This document shows, one piece after another, positions 46,474-54,606 of a DNA stretch of 64,000 nucleotides. Position 1 is the stretch's first letter; the number at the start of each line of letters is the position of its first letter. The notes under the pieces are model-generated. The model searched no databases. It was not told the origin of the DNA and was given only the letters and a program-made list of their open reading frames with translations. The position numbers were made by a program, and so were the translations under genes. The DNA comes from Lactococcus nasutitermitis (GTDB taxonomy: Bacteria > Bacillota > Bacilli > Lactobacillales > Streptococcaceae), in contig NZ_BOVQ01000003.1 in assembly GCF_018403765.1 (NCBI RefSeq), positions 248,001 to 312,000 of the forward strand. Direction: 5' to 3'.

Positions 46474-46553
46474 AAAAAGCACCTCCTTTTTCTGTTATAT
46501 CTATTATAACCCGCTTTTTACTGGTTTTCCTTTTTGTTCCAAGCTTGAAACAA

Positions 46554-46578
46554 AAAAATCTGCTAATAGCAGATTTTT
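46554..46578 (-). terminator. pflA terminator
   Basis: Arms AAAAATCTGCT and AGCAGATTTTT with a three-base loop, overlapping nothing coding, directly past the pflA stop region. Confidence 0.85.
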
Positions 46579-46580
46579 CA

Positions 46581-47363
46581 TTATTTAATCCGTTCCAGAT
46601 ATTCCTGATAACTTTCCGTATCCATAATTTCTTTTGCATTATGCACACGGTCTTTTGTAGGAGGCTTAACTCCTTCAAGCTGATATTTCCAGCCCAATTC
46701 GCGCCATTTAAATTCTCCCATTGTGTGATAAGGCAGGATTTCAAACTTCAATACATTTTTCAGCGTTTTAACAAATTCCCCAAGTTCGACCAAATCCTCA
46801 TCAAAATCACTTTCTCCGGGAACTAGGACATGGCGCACCCACATGGCATTGCCACGCTCAGAGAGATACTGAGCAAATTCAAGAATATTATCAACTTTAT
46901 TTGCCGTCAACTCTCTATGACGTTCAGGATTGATTTCTTTCAAGTCGAGCAGCACTAAGTCTGTTACATCAAGCAATTCATCAATATGTTCGGTAACATA
47001 AGCATCTGTCTTATAAGGTTGCGCCGCTGTATCAAGCGTTGTATGAATACCTAACTCATGTGCATACTTAAATAACGCCGTTACAAAGTCAATTTGCAAC
47101 ATTGCTTCTCCACCAGAAACAGTAATGCCGCCTTTTTCACCCCAAAATCCTTGGAAACGTAAGGCTTCTTGCATCACATCTTCAACCGTGCGCTCCTCAG
47201 CTTTATCACTTTTCATTGCCCAAGTATCCGGATTATGACAATATTTACAACGCATCCGACATCCCTGCATGAATATAACAAAACGTACACCAGGACCATC
47301 AACTGTTCCAAAAGTCTCCGTGGAATGTATCAAGCCTTTTACTTGCTTATAATCTTCGACCAT
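46581..47363 (-). CDS. pflA: Pyruvate formate-lyase activating enzyme
   Basis: Radical SAM enzyme of 260 residues that installs the glycyl radical on pyruvate formate-lyase under anaerobiosis. The cluster motif is CRMRCKYCH near residue 34, with GGITVSGGEAMLQ and the conserved GTVDGPGVRFV before it. The pfl gene is not in the window. A GGAG site precedes the ATG. No Rex or FNR-like box is clear upstream. Confidence 0.96.
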   Translation of the reverse strand: MVEDYKQVKGLIHSTETFGTVDGPGVRFVIFMQGCRMRCKYCHNPDTWAMKSDKAEERTVEDVMQEALRFQGFWGEKGGITVSGGEAMLQIDFVTALFKYAHELGIHTTLDTAAQPYKTDAYVTEHIDELLDVTDLVLLDLKEINPERHRELTANKVDNILEFAQYLSERGNAMWVRHVLVPGESDFDEDLVELGEFVKTLKNVLKFEILPYHTMGEFKWRELGWKYQLEGVKPPTKDRVHNAKEIMDTESYQEYLERIK

Positions 47364-47498
47364 TTTAGTCTCCGTCTCTATTAAATTCTACTTTTAACAA
47401 AGCAAAACTTCAAAAAAATTTTAGTATTTTACACCTATATCATACCATAAATAGCTCATTTTATAAACTCTCATTCCTTTAAATTTTTCATTCAAAAA

Positions 47499-47532
47499 GA
47501 AAAAGCTATGTCATATAACAAATAGCTTTTTC
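47499..47532 (-). terminator. Terminator of CNNM gene
   Basis: Arms GAAAAAGCTAT and ATAGCTTTTTC around a 12-base loop. Confidence 0.85.
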
Positions 47533-47541
47533 ATCGAAATA

Positions 47542-48885
47542 TTAGTTTTTTGTATCTTCTTCTTTTTCTTTATTTTCAAATTCCACACGTAACTTCACAA
47601 TTCGTTTTCCATCAATTTCCAGACTTGTCAAAGAGAAATGGTCTTCCTCATTATCTACATCACAAACAACTTGTTGTCCCCTTTCTGGAATTTTACCCGT
47701 TGTTGCTAAGAAATACCCCGCAATCGTATCTACATCATTACTTTCAAGATGGGTTTCAAATTCTTCATTGAAATCATTCAAAGTCATCTTGCCTTGAACA
47801 ACATACATATTGTCGCCAATCTTATACACTTCTTTTTCAGCGACATCTGTTTCGTCTTCGATTTCACCAACGATTTCTTCAAGCATATCTTCAAGAGTTA
47901 CAATACCAACCACACCACCGTATTCATCAAGTAAAACTGCCATTTGGTTGTGCGTTTTGCGTAGTTGGCGGATTAAATCATCGACGTTGATTGTTTCTGG
48001 AACAAAGAGTGGTTCTCGCAACATTTCATGAATATCAATATTTTCAAAACCATGCTCAAAACCAAATTTCAACAATTTTTTCGTATGTAAAATTCCGAGA
48101 ATATTGTCTTTATCATCTTCATAAACCGGAACGCGCGAATAGGCTTCATTTAAAATGGCTGTGATATTTTCCTGTGTATCATCGTCAATATCAATCATAA
48201 ACGCATCTGTACGTGGAACCATGATTTCACGTGCCAACAAATCATCAAGACTGAAAATACCTGCCATCATACTACGTTCTTCTTCATCGAGCGCTGTTTC
48301 ATCTGTACTTACGAGATATTCCATCTCATCTCGTGTCATATTTTCATCTGAATTATCAAAGCGAATAGGCGTCAACTTCATCAATCCGTTGATAGAAGCT
48401 GTGAGCAACCAAATAAATGGTCGCAAAATAATACCAACTGTCTGTAAAGGACGTACTAAACGTAAAGCAGCTTTTTCTTTCAATCCTTGCGCAATTCGTT
48501 TTGGAAAAAGTTCGCCAAAGACAATCGTAAAGAAAGTTAGAATAACTAAAATAAGGATTTTCCCAACTGTTTGGGCAGCAGCAGTATGTCCGATAATGGG
48601 CGAAAGTTCTGCCGCTAAACTATCTGCAAGACTAGCACCAGCAACGATATTTAAGAAAGTTATTCCAACTTGTACAGTTGATAAGAAACGTGTGGGATTT
48701 TCAATAACGTTCAATAAATTTATATATTTCTTATCGCCTTCACTCGCTCTTTGTTCAATACGTGAGTGATTGAGTGACACTAATGCCATCTCACTTGCTG
48801 AGAAAAAGGCATTTAAAGCTGTAAGAAAGATAAGTAATAAAATCTGCGAAAGTACCTCAATACTTTCGGGATCAGGGTTTGACAT
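47542..48885 (-). CDS. CNNM/CorC-type membrane protein with CBS pair
   Basis: A 447-residue protein: DUF21/CNNM membrane domain with about four helices (residues 10-200), two CBS domains (about 215-335, MVPRTDAFMIDID and IHEMLREPLFVPE) and a CorC/HlyC C-terminal domain. Members move or sense Mg2+ or related cations; the old hemolysin label is not supported. AGGAG before the ATG. Monocistronic. Confidence 0.9.
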   Translation of the reverse strand: MSNPDPESIEVLSQILLLIFLTALNAFFSASEMALVSLNHSRIEQRASEGDKKYINLLNVIENPTRFLSTVQVGITFLNIVAGASLADSLAAELSPIIGHTAAAQTVGKILILVILTFFTIVFGELFPKRIAQGLKEKAALRLVRPLQTVGIILRPFIWLLTASINGLMKLTPIRFDNSDENMTRDEMEYLVSTDETALDEEERSMMAGIFSLDDLLAREIMVPRTDAFMIDIDDDTQENITAILNEAYSRVPVYEDDKDNILGILHTKKLLKFGFEHGFENIDIHEMLREPLFVPETINVDDLIRQLRKTHNQMAVLLDEYGGVVGIVTLEDMLEEIVGEIEDETDVAEKEVYKIGDNMYVVQGKMTLNDFNEEFETHLESNDVDTIAGYFLATTGKIPERGQQVVCDVDNEEDHFSLTSLEIDGKRIVKLRVEFENKEKEEDTKN

Positions 48886-48990
48886 TTTTACTCCTATGAT
48901 TATTTTTAATTCAATTAGAATATTTCTGAATGTATCTTTTCAGAGATAAGTTAAAATTCAGCTATATGCTATTATATCACATTTTTCTAC

Positions 48991-50100
48991 TTATTTTAAT
49001 ATCTCTTTTTGTTTGCGATGATTACGATAAAGTCCCGTTGCAAATTTGACAATTTCTTTGATGAGTGAATAGGCTGGAACGGCAATAATCATTCCGATAA
49101 TTCCGTACAGACTTCCTGTAATCAACATCAAAATCATAACTGTTACTGGATGGATTTTTACTGCTGTTCCAATGATTTTAGGATAAATCACATTGCCATC
49201 TATTTGTTGAAGAACCAATACATAAATCACAGCAATCAGAGCTGTAATTGGATGATTAAAGGCTACTGCAAGTACCATCGGAAGAACACCAATATATGGA
49301 CCTGCATAAGGAATAATATTGGTTATTCCGGCAAATAAGGCAAATAAGAACGCATAAGGAATGCCCATAATCGTATAGCCAATAAAAACTGTGACAAATA
49401 CAAAACTTGCATCTATCGCAACTCCACTAATGTAACGCGAAATTGTTTTATTCATATTTTCTAATAAATCGAAAAGTCCCAAACGATCCTCAACAATAAC
49501 GTGTTCACGCAAAAATGGAATAACTTTTTCGCCATCTTTGAGCATATAGTACAGCAAAATAGGCACTAAAATCATGACCATCACAATGCTCGAAATCACG
49601 CTCACAATGCTTCCAATACTTATCGTAATGCTGTTGAGTAAGTTGTGCAAAACATCTGTGTAAGAGATGTTTAAACGATTGATAAGGCTGTTTACGTCAA
49701 TCTGCTCATAAATCGTATGGAATCTTGGATTTTTTGACATTTCTTCAATCCAGCGCCGGAGTTCTGGGAAAAGTTTTGCTGTTGTATTTATAAGACCTGT
49801 CAACTGTGAAATAATACTTGGGATAATCGAAGCAACGATTAAAACAATCGCTCCTAACAAGATAACAATAATGATTAAAGCACCGAAAACTCGCTTAATT
49901 TTTAACTTTTTTTCCATAAATAGAACAATCGGATGGAAAATATAATATAAAAATCCTGCAATAATAAAGGGAATAAATAGTAAAGTAAGTAGGGTTCGCA
50001 AGGGTTGAAAAATAAAGCCAATTTTTGTCAGTAAAAATACCAACAAGGCTACTGCTAAAATCTCTATTGTCCAGAAAAATAATTTACTATTTTTAAACAT
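48991..50100 (-). CDS. AI-2E family (PerM/YueF-like) membrane protein
   Basis: A 369-residue membrane protein with about eight helices and the family segment GIPYAFLFALFAGITNIIPYAGPYIGVLP near residue 255. Members export small molecules or ions, AI-2 or Na+ among proposals; the substrate here is unknown. The ribosome site before the ATG is weak. Divergent from the GNAT gene. Confidence 0.88.
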   Translation of the reverse strand: MFKNSKLFFWTIEILAVALLVFLLTKIGFIFQPLRTLLTLLFIPFIIAGFLYYIFHPIVLFMEKKLKIKRVFGALIIIVILLGAIVLIVASIIPSIISQLTGLINTTAKLFPELRRWIEEMSKNPRFHTIYEQIDVNSLINRLNISYTDVLHNLLNSITISIGSIVSVISSIVMVMILVPILLYYMLKDGEKVIPFLREHVIVEDRLGLFDLLENMNKTISRYISGVAIDASFVFVTVFIGYTIMGIPYAFLFALFAGITNIIPYAGPYIGVLPMVLAVAFNHPITALIAVIYVLVLQQIDGNVIYPKIIGTAVKIHPVTVMILMLITGSLYGIIGMIIAVPAYSLIKEIVKFATGLYRNHRKQKEILK

Positions 50101-50211
50101 ATATATTCCATTCTATTATTTACAAACTTTTGATAGTCCATTATTTAAATTTTGACTTGTTTATATTATAATAAAAACAAGGCGTTTAAGCAAACTTACG
50201 TTGGAGGAAGA

Positions 50212-50655
50212 ATGGAAATAAAAATTACACGTGATACAATGTCAGATATTTATTTTGATGCACTAAAAATTCGCAATCAAGTTTTTGTCAAAGAGCAAGG
50301 TGTTCCTTATGAGCTAGAAGTCGGAAATTCTGTTGAGGAAGCGAGTTCTGTTCATTTTGTACTTTATGATGATGGGAAAGCAAGAGGAACTGTTCGTCTG
50401 CTTGCCGATATGAATAAACATTCAGCGCTAGTTCAACGAATGGCTGTTTTTGCCGAGGACCGTCATAAAGGTTATGCCAAAAGTTTGTTTAATGAACTCC
50501 TTCTTTTTTCAGAAAAATCTTACTTTACTACACTCACTCTCCATGCGCAGCTTAGTGCGCGCGGTTTCTATGCTCAATTTGGCTTTGAGGAAGTTGGGGA
50601 AATCTTTGAAGAAGCTGGAATTCAGCATATTGGCATGGAAAAAAAGTTTAATTGA
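50212..50655 (+). CDS. GNAT-family N-acetyltransferase
   Basis: A 147-residue acetyltransferase of the ElaA-like type. The acetyl-CoA site is in the block AVFAEDRHKGYAKSLFNELL (about residues 79-98), and FVKEQGVPYELE lies near the N-terminus. Substrate unknown. The start at 50212 is set by a GGAGG site; the frame extends upstream without one. Confidence 0.88.
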   Translation: MEIKITRDTMSDIYFDALKIRNQVFVKEQGVPYELEVGNSVEEASSVHFVLYDDGKARGTVRLLADMNKHSALVQRMAVFAEDRHKGYAKSLFNELLLFSEKSYFTTLTLHAQLSARGFYAQFGFEEVGEIFEEAGIQHIGMEKKFN

Positions 50656-50823
50656 GTTTTGAAATTATGTTGCTCATTCCTTTTTAAATTGAAAAGGGTA
50701 GAAATTGCAGACAAAATATGCAAAAGATGATAAAATAGACATAATCGGTGCTTATAATAAGTTATGAGTACAAATAATTTTGATATAAAAGATTAGAAAA
50801 TATGTGAAAGGGAGAAAACGAAT

Positions 50824-52005
50824 ATTATTTATTTAGATAATGCGGCGACAACGGCGGTTTTGCCTGAGGTTGTGGCTGCTATGAGTGAAAGTTTGGCGAC
50901 TACTTTCGGTAATCCATCAAGTTTGCATACAATAGGGCGCAAGGCGAGTCAAGTGTTGCGTGAAAGTCGCGAAACTGTGGCGAAAGCACTCAATGTCATG
51001 CCACGCGAGATTGTCTTTACATCTGGTGCGAGTGAAGCAAATAATACGGCAATCATTGGTTATGCTCTGGCAAATCGTTCCAAGGGAAATCATATTTTGA
51101 CGACGGCGATTGAACATCCATCTGTATTGAATGCTGTGAAATATTTGCATGAACGTCATGGTTTTGATGTGACTTTTGTCAAACCTTTGGCAAATGGAAA
51201 TTTTCCTGCAGAACTGATTTCACAAAATTTACGTGAGGATACGATTTTGGTCAGTATGATGGCTGCCAATAATGAAACTGGACAACTTCTTCCTGTGGCT
51301 GAGGTGGGTGAGATGTTGCAAGCCCACAAAGCTGTTTTTCATGTAGATGCTACGCAAATTATGGGGAAAATCCCTGCTCATCCTAAAGAAATCGGGGCTG
51401 ATTTTTTGTCGGCAAGTGCGCATAAATTTCATGGTCCAAAAGGTGTTGGTTTTCTTTATCATGATGCTCTCAAATTTGATAGTTTAATTCATGGTGGTGA
51501 GCAAGAAGAAAAACGGCGCGCAGGCACGGAAAATCTGCATTCTTTAGTTGGTATGGCAAAGGCTCTGGAAATTTCATTGGAAAATATGGATGATAATTTT
51601 CATCATGTTGAAAATTTGAAAAAAACACTTTTGACAGAACTAGGTGAACAAACTAGCCTATCCGTAAGTGAGCAAGCTCACAACGGCTTTGCTATATCAA
51701 AAAATACTGCGCTTGATTTTTACCAAAATGAATTTGGAAAATCTATGCCTCATGTGGTAAATCTTGCTTTTCCTGGTCAAAATCATGATTTACTGCTGAC
51801 AAAATTGGACATGGCAGGTATTGCGATTTCGACTGGTTCTGCTTGTACTGCGGGAACTGTTGAGCCTTCGCACGTGCTTGAAGCTGTCTATGGTACAGCT
51901 GCTCCACAGTTAAAAGAAAATATCCGTGTTTCATTTTCTGAGTTGAACACTTTTGACGAAGTTGTCAAATTTGCTGAAACTCTCAAAAATATTTTGATGA
52001 ACTAA
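50824..52005 (+). CDS. iscS: Cysteine desulfurase (IscS/NifS), ATT start, repeat-derived insert
   Basis: PLP enzyme that takes sulfur from cysteine for ThiI, Fe-S or thio-modification. PLP Lys is in SASAHKFHGPKG, the mobile catalytic Cys in STGSACTAGT. The conserved N-terminus IYLDNAATT is encoded directly after an ATT codon at 50824, nine bases downstream of AAAGGGAG; no ATG, GTG or TTG is in frame between the TAG at 50794 and TTG 50860, which would delete the motif. So ATT is the likely start (393 residues). A 75-bp copy of the medium repeat is inserted in frame (51629-51703), adding 25 residues (about TELGEQTSLSVSEQAHNGF) in a surface loop. DUF1831 follows. Confidence 0.87.
   Translation: MIYLDNAATTAVLPEVVAAMSESLATTFGNPSSLHTIGRKASQVLRESRETVAKALNVMPREIVFTSGASEANNTAIIGYALANRSKGNHILTTAIEHPSVLNAVKYLHERHGFDVTFVKPLANGNFPAELISQNLREDTILVSMMAANNETGQLLPVAEVGEMLQAHKAVFHVDATQIMGKIPAHPKEIGADFLSASAHKFHGPKGVGFLYHDALKFDSLIHGGEQEEKRRAGTENLHSLVGMAKALEISLENMDDNFHHVENLKKTLLTELGEQTSLSVSEQAHNGFAISKNTALDFYQNEFGKSMPHVVNLAFPGQNHDLLLTKLDMAGIAISTGSACTAGTVEPSHVLEAVYGTAAPQLKENIRVSFSELNTFDEVVKFAETLKNILMN
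51629..51703. repeat. Medium-form repeat inserted in frame in iscS
   Basis: TTTTGACAGAACTAGG to GCTATATCAAAAA, 75 bp or 25 codons, the same element as 42988-43060 apart from three extra bases and a few substitutions. Confidence 0.9.
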
Positions 52006-52011
52006 AAATAT

Positions 52012-52033
52012 TTTTTGACAGTTCTGTCAAAAA
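52012..52033. repeat. TTTTTGACAG palindrome, perfect copy, after iscS
   Basis: Arms TTTTTGACAG and CTGTCAAAAA around TT; flanks AATATT extend the inverted repeat to 52007-52038. It lies between iscS and the DUF1831 gene. Confidence 0.9.
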
Positions 52034-52058
52034 ATATTAAGATAAAAAAGGAGAAAAA

Positions 52059-52403
52059 ATGGCTTTTGTGACTGAAAAACATCTTGACGATAGTAAATAT
52101 GCTTATCGTCTGGCACCAACGGTGAAAAAATTCACTTTGAAAGACACGACATTTATACAGACGAAAGTTGGAAATTTTGAATTTAATCGTTTGTTGGAAG
52201 AAGTTCCAAATTCTGGAAATGGTTTTTTATTGAAAATCATTGTTGCTCCAGATTTATCAGGTTTTAAAATGTCAATCACTGATAAATCAGGCTTGCGCGC
52301 GGTTAATATTTTCAAGAATGCAAGTGATATTATCCAAGAAAAATTTTATTTTCAAATGAATGCGCTAGTTGACCGCGGTGTCTTTGTTGAAGTAAAAATT
52401 TAA
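52059..52403 (+). CDS. DUF1831 protein
   Basis: A 114-residue soluble protein of the DUF1831 family, regularly encoded next to a cysteine desulfurase in streptococci and lactobacilli. No catalytic motif is visible. AAGGAG before the ATG. A partner or regulator role for the desulfurase is inferred from context only. Confidence 0.82.
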   Translation: MAFVTEKHLDDSKYAYRLAPTVKKFTLKDTTFIQTKVGNFEFNRLLEEVPNSGNGFLLKIIVAPDLSGFKMSITDKSGLRAVNIFKNASDIIQEKFYFQMNALVDRGVFVEVKI

Positions 52404-52430
52404 AGTTCTCATATTTGAGAGCTTTTTTTA
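52402..52430 (+). terminator. Terminator of iscS-DUF1831
   Basis: Arms AAAGTTCTC and GAGAGCTTT (one wobble pair) followed by seven T, overlapping the stop codon. Confidence 0.85.
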
Positions 52431-52455
52431 TTTGACATTTTCCCTAAGAACAAAA

Positions 52456-52480
52456 AAGACTGTCAGTTTTGACAGTCTTT
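52456..52480 (-). terminator. tuf terminator
   Basis: Arms AAGACTGTCA and TGACAGTCTT around GTTT or its complement, followed by T tract on the minus strand. Arms are in the inverse order to the TTTTTGACAG repeat. Confidence 0.85.
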
Positions 52481-52534
52481 AGAGGTAATATTTTGTCCGA
52501 CCTTTAGATCATATTACCTTAAAATTCTTTCGAA

Positions 52535-53731
52535 TTATTTATCGATTGTAGCTACGATACCTGAACCAACAGTACGTCCACCTTCACGGATAGAGAATGT
52601 AGTTCCTTCTTCGATAGCAACTGGGTGGATAAGGTCAACTTCGATGTGGACGTTATCACCAGGCATTACCATTTCGATACCTTCTGGCAATTTAACTGAA
52701 CCAGTTACGTCAGTTGTATGGAAGTAGAATTGAGGACGGTAGTTGTCGAAGAATGGAGTGTGACGTCCGCCTTCTTCTTTTGTCAATACATAAACTTCGC
52801 CTTCAAATTGTGTATGAGGAGTGATTGAACCTGGTTTAGCAAGAACTTGTCCACGTTCGATTTCTTCACGTTGAACACCACGAAGCAATACACCAACGTT
52901 ATCGCCGGCTTGACCTTCTGTAAGAGTCTTACGGAACATTTCAACACCAGTAACGATAGCTTTTTTAGTTTCTTCTTTAATACCAACGATTTCAACTTCA
53001 TCATTGATTTTAACAGTACCACGTTCGATACGTCCTGAAGCAACAGTACCACGACCAGTGATTGAGAATACATCTTCGACTGGAAGAAGCAAAGGTTTGT
53101 CAAGGTCACGAACTGGAGTTGGGATATATGTATCAACGATATCCATAAGTTCAAGGATAGCATCAACATATTTTTGTTCGCCGTTCAAAGCACCAAGTGC
53201 TGAACCAGTTACGAATGGGATATTGTCGCCATCGAAGTCGTATTCTGTCAAAAGATCACGAACTTCCATTTCAACAAGTTCCAACAATTCATCATCATCA
53301 ACAAGGTCAGCCTTGTTAAGGAAGACGATAAGATATTTAACACCAACTTGACGTGAAAGCAAGATGTGTTCACGTGTTTGAGGCATTGGTCCATCAGTTG
53401 CAGCAACAACGAGGATAGCACCGTCCATTTGGGCAGCACCAGTAATCATGTTTTTAACGTAGTCCGCGTGACCTGGTGCGTCGATATGCGCATAGTGACG
53501 TGCTGGAGTTTCGTATTCAACGTGAGCAGTGTTGATGGTGATACCACGTTCGCGTTCTTCAGGTGCAGCGTCGATAGAAGCGTAATCTTTTACAACGTTT
53601 GTATCTGAAGGGTATTTTTCAGCAAGCACTTTAGTGATTGCAGCAGTCAAAGTAGTTTTACCATGGTCAACGTGTCCAATAGTACCAATATTAACGTGTG
53701 GTTTACTACGATCGTATACAGCTTTAGCCAT
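52535..53731 (-). CDS. tuf: Elongation factor Tu
   Basis: GTPase delivering aminoacyl-tRNA to the ribosome; 398 residues. G1 GHVDHGKTT (18-26), G3 DAPGHADY, G4 NKAD and G5 SALGA segments are intact, followed by domains 2 and 3. Strong consensus promoter and AAGGAG site. Transcribed alone here. Confidence 0.99.
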   Translation of the reverse strand: MAKAVYDRSKPHVNIGTIGHVDHGKTTLTAAITKVLAEKYPSDTNVVKDYASIDAAPEERERGITINTAHVEYETPARHYAHIDAPGHADYVKNMITGAAQMDGAILVVAATDGPMPQTREHILLSRQVGVKYLIVFLNKADLVDDDELLELVEMEVRDLLTEYDFDGDNIPFVTGSALGALNGEQKYVDAILELMDIVDTYIPTPVRDLDKPLLLPVEDVFSITGRGTVASGRIERGTVKINDEVEIVGIKEETKKAIVTGVEMFRKTLTEGQAGDNVGVLLRGVQREEIERGQVLAKPGSITPHTQFEGEVYVLTKEEGGRHTPFFDNYRPQFYFHTTDVTGSVKLPEGIEMVMPGDNVHIEVDLIHPVAIEEGTTFSIREGGRTVGSGIVATIDK

Positions 53732-54060
53732 TTTTAAAAATGTCTCCTTTTAGAAAAAATAGTTTTTAATAGGCAGGCTGTGTTGCCACAATCTACCGTT
53801 CTTGACTATTATAGCTGATTTCATCTAAAAAAGCAAGTAAGACTTGCGTTTAGTTTACGTTTTTCCTTATTTTTATGGCAAATATTCTAAGAATTTGGCT
53901 AGAAATTCCTTAATTTTTTCATCAGAGATTTATTTTAGTATTTTGTCATATTTTATAAAATAATTTCATTATAAATCTAGCATTTTTTTCTTCCTTGTAG
54001 TAAAATATAAAGCAAGGCATTCTTTTAATGAATGTATTTAAATGAAAACGAGGAAAAATC
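53732..54060. other. Intergenic region between tuf and SPJ_0845 gene
   Basis: About 330 bp. It holds the tuf promoter and leader on the minus side and an unremarkable AT-rich promoter region for the small gene on the plus side. I see no RNA gene or repeat here. Confidence 0.6.
53808..53836 (-). promoter_or_regulatory. tuf promoter
   Basis: TTGCTT and TATAAT (53808-53813) with 17 bases between, about 75 bases before the tuf ATG. Confidence 0.8.
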
Positions 54061-54255
54061 ATGGGACTTACTTTCAAAAAACGTGATGATTTTGATGAAT
54101 TGATGGATGGTTTGGGCGTCTCAACAGTTGATTTAGTAACAAACGATGATGATAAAGATAAGGGAGATGGTAAGAAAAAAGACCCATTTGCCAAATTTTT
54201 AGCGCCAGAAACTGACAAAAATTCGACTGACAAGGCAAAGGCAGACAAGCAATAA
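54061..54255 (+). CDS. SPJ_0845-family small protein
   Basis: A 64-residue hydrophilic protein; MGLTFKKRDDFDELMDGLGV at the N-terminus matches the small streptococcal SPJ_0845 family, then an Asp/Lys-rich tail. Function unknown. A GAGGAAA site precedes the ATG. Confidence 0.8.
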   Translation: MGLTFKKRDDFDELMDGLGVSTVDLVTNDDDKDKGDGKKKDPFAKFLAPETDKNSTDKAKADKQ

Positions 54256-54326
54256 TTTAAGTTTAAACTTGTAAATTATAACTTTTCTTGCTAAAATAAT
54301 ACAGAAATACATTTATCGAGGATATC

Positions 54327-54443
54327 ATGGCATATAAGAAAAAACAAAAAAGTACTTTCCAAAAAGTAACACTCATCTTTGTTTGGGTAATGGTTATATT
54401 GACCCTTGTGTCTGTCATTGCTTCTATGGCTGGTGCTTTTTAA
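54327..54443 (+). CDS. DUF4044-type single-span membrane peptide
   Basis: A 38-residue protein: basic KKKQKSTFQK, then one hydrophobic helix (VTLIFVWVMVILTLVSVIAS). It fits the small DUF4044 family of streptococci. GAGG five bases before the ATG. Its terminator follows at once. Confidence 0.78.
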   Translation: MAYKKKQKSTFQKVTLIFVWVMVILTLVSVIASMAGAF

Positions 54444-54446
54444 AAA

Positions 54447-54473
54447 ACTTTCCAAATTTGGAAAGTTTTTTTG
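54447..54473 (+). terminator. Terminator of DUF4044 gene
   Basis: Arms AACTTTCCAAA and TTTGGAAAGTT followed by T tract. Confidence 0.9.
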
Positions 54474-54479
54474 TAGATT

Positions 54480-54533
54480 TTTTTGACAGAGTGACACTAA
54501 AGCATCTCCCCCCTTGGGCAGTTCTGTCAAAAA
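54480..54533. repeat. 54-bp TTTTTGACAG repeat, subtype with GAGTG core
   Basis: Begins TTTTTGACAGAGTG, contains AAAGCAT and CTTGG, and ends CAGTTCTGTCAAAAA. It matches the inverse complement of 57444-57497 at 45 of 54 positions. Confidence 0.85.
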
Positions 54534-54572
54534 ATTTTCTAATAAATTCTAGCTGATTTTCAGTAAAAAAAG

Positions 54573-54594
54573 TTTTTGACAGAGCTGTCAAAAA
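54573..54594. repeat. TTTTTGACAG palindrome, perfect copy, after ileS
   Basis: Arms TTTTTGACAG and CTGTCAAAAA around AG, with flanks AAAAAG/CTTTTT; probable terminator of ileS. Confidence 0.9.
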
Positions 54595-54606
54595 CTTTTT
54601 TCCTTA

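Noticed and set aside
52456-52480. tuf terminator as a member of the TTTTTGACAG repeat family
   Set aside because: The arms are in the inverse order (GACTGTCA then TGACAGTC) and the site is an ordinary terminator; shared bases alone are not enough.
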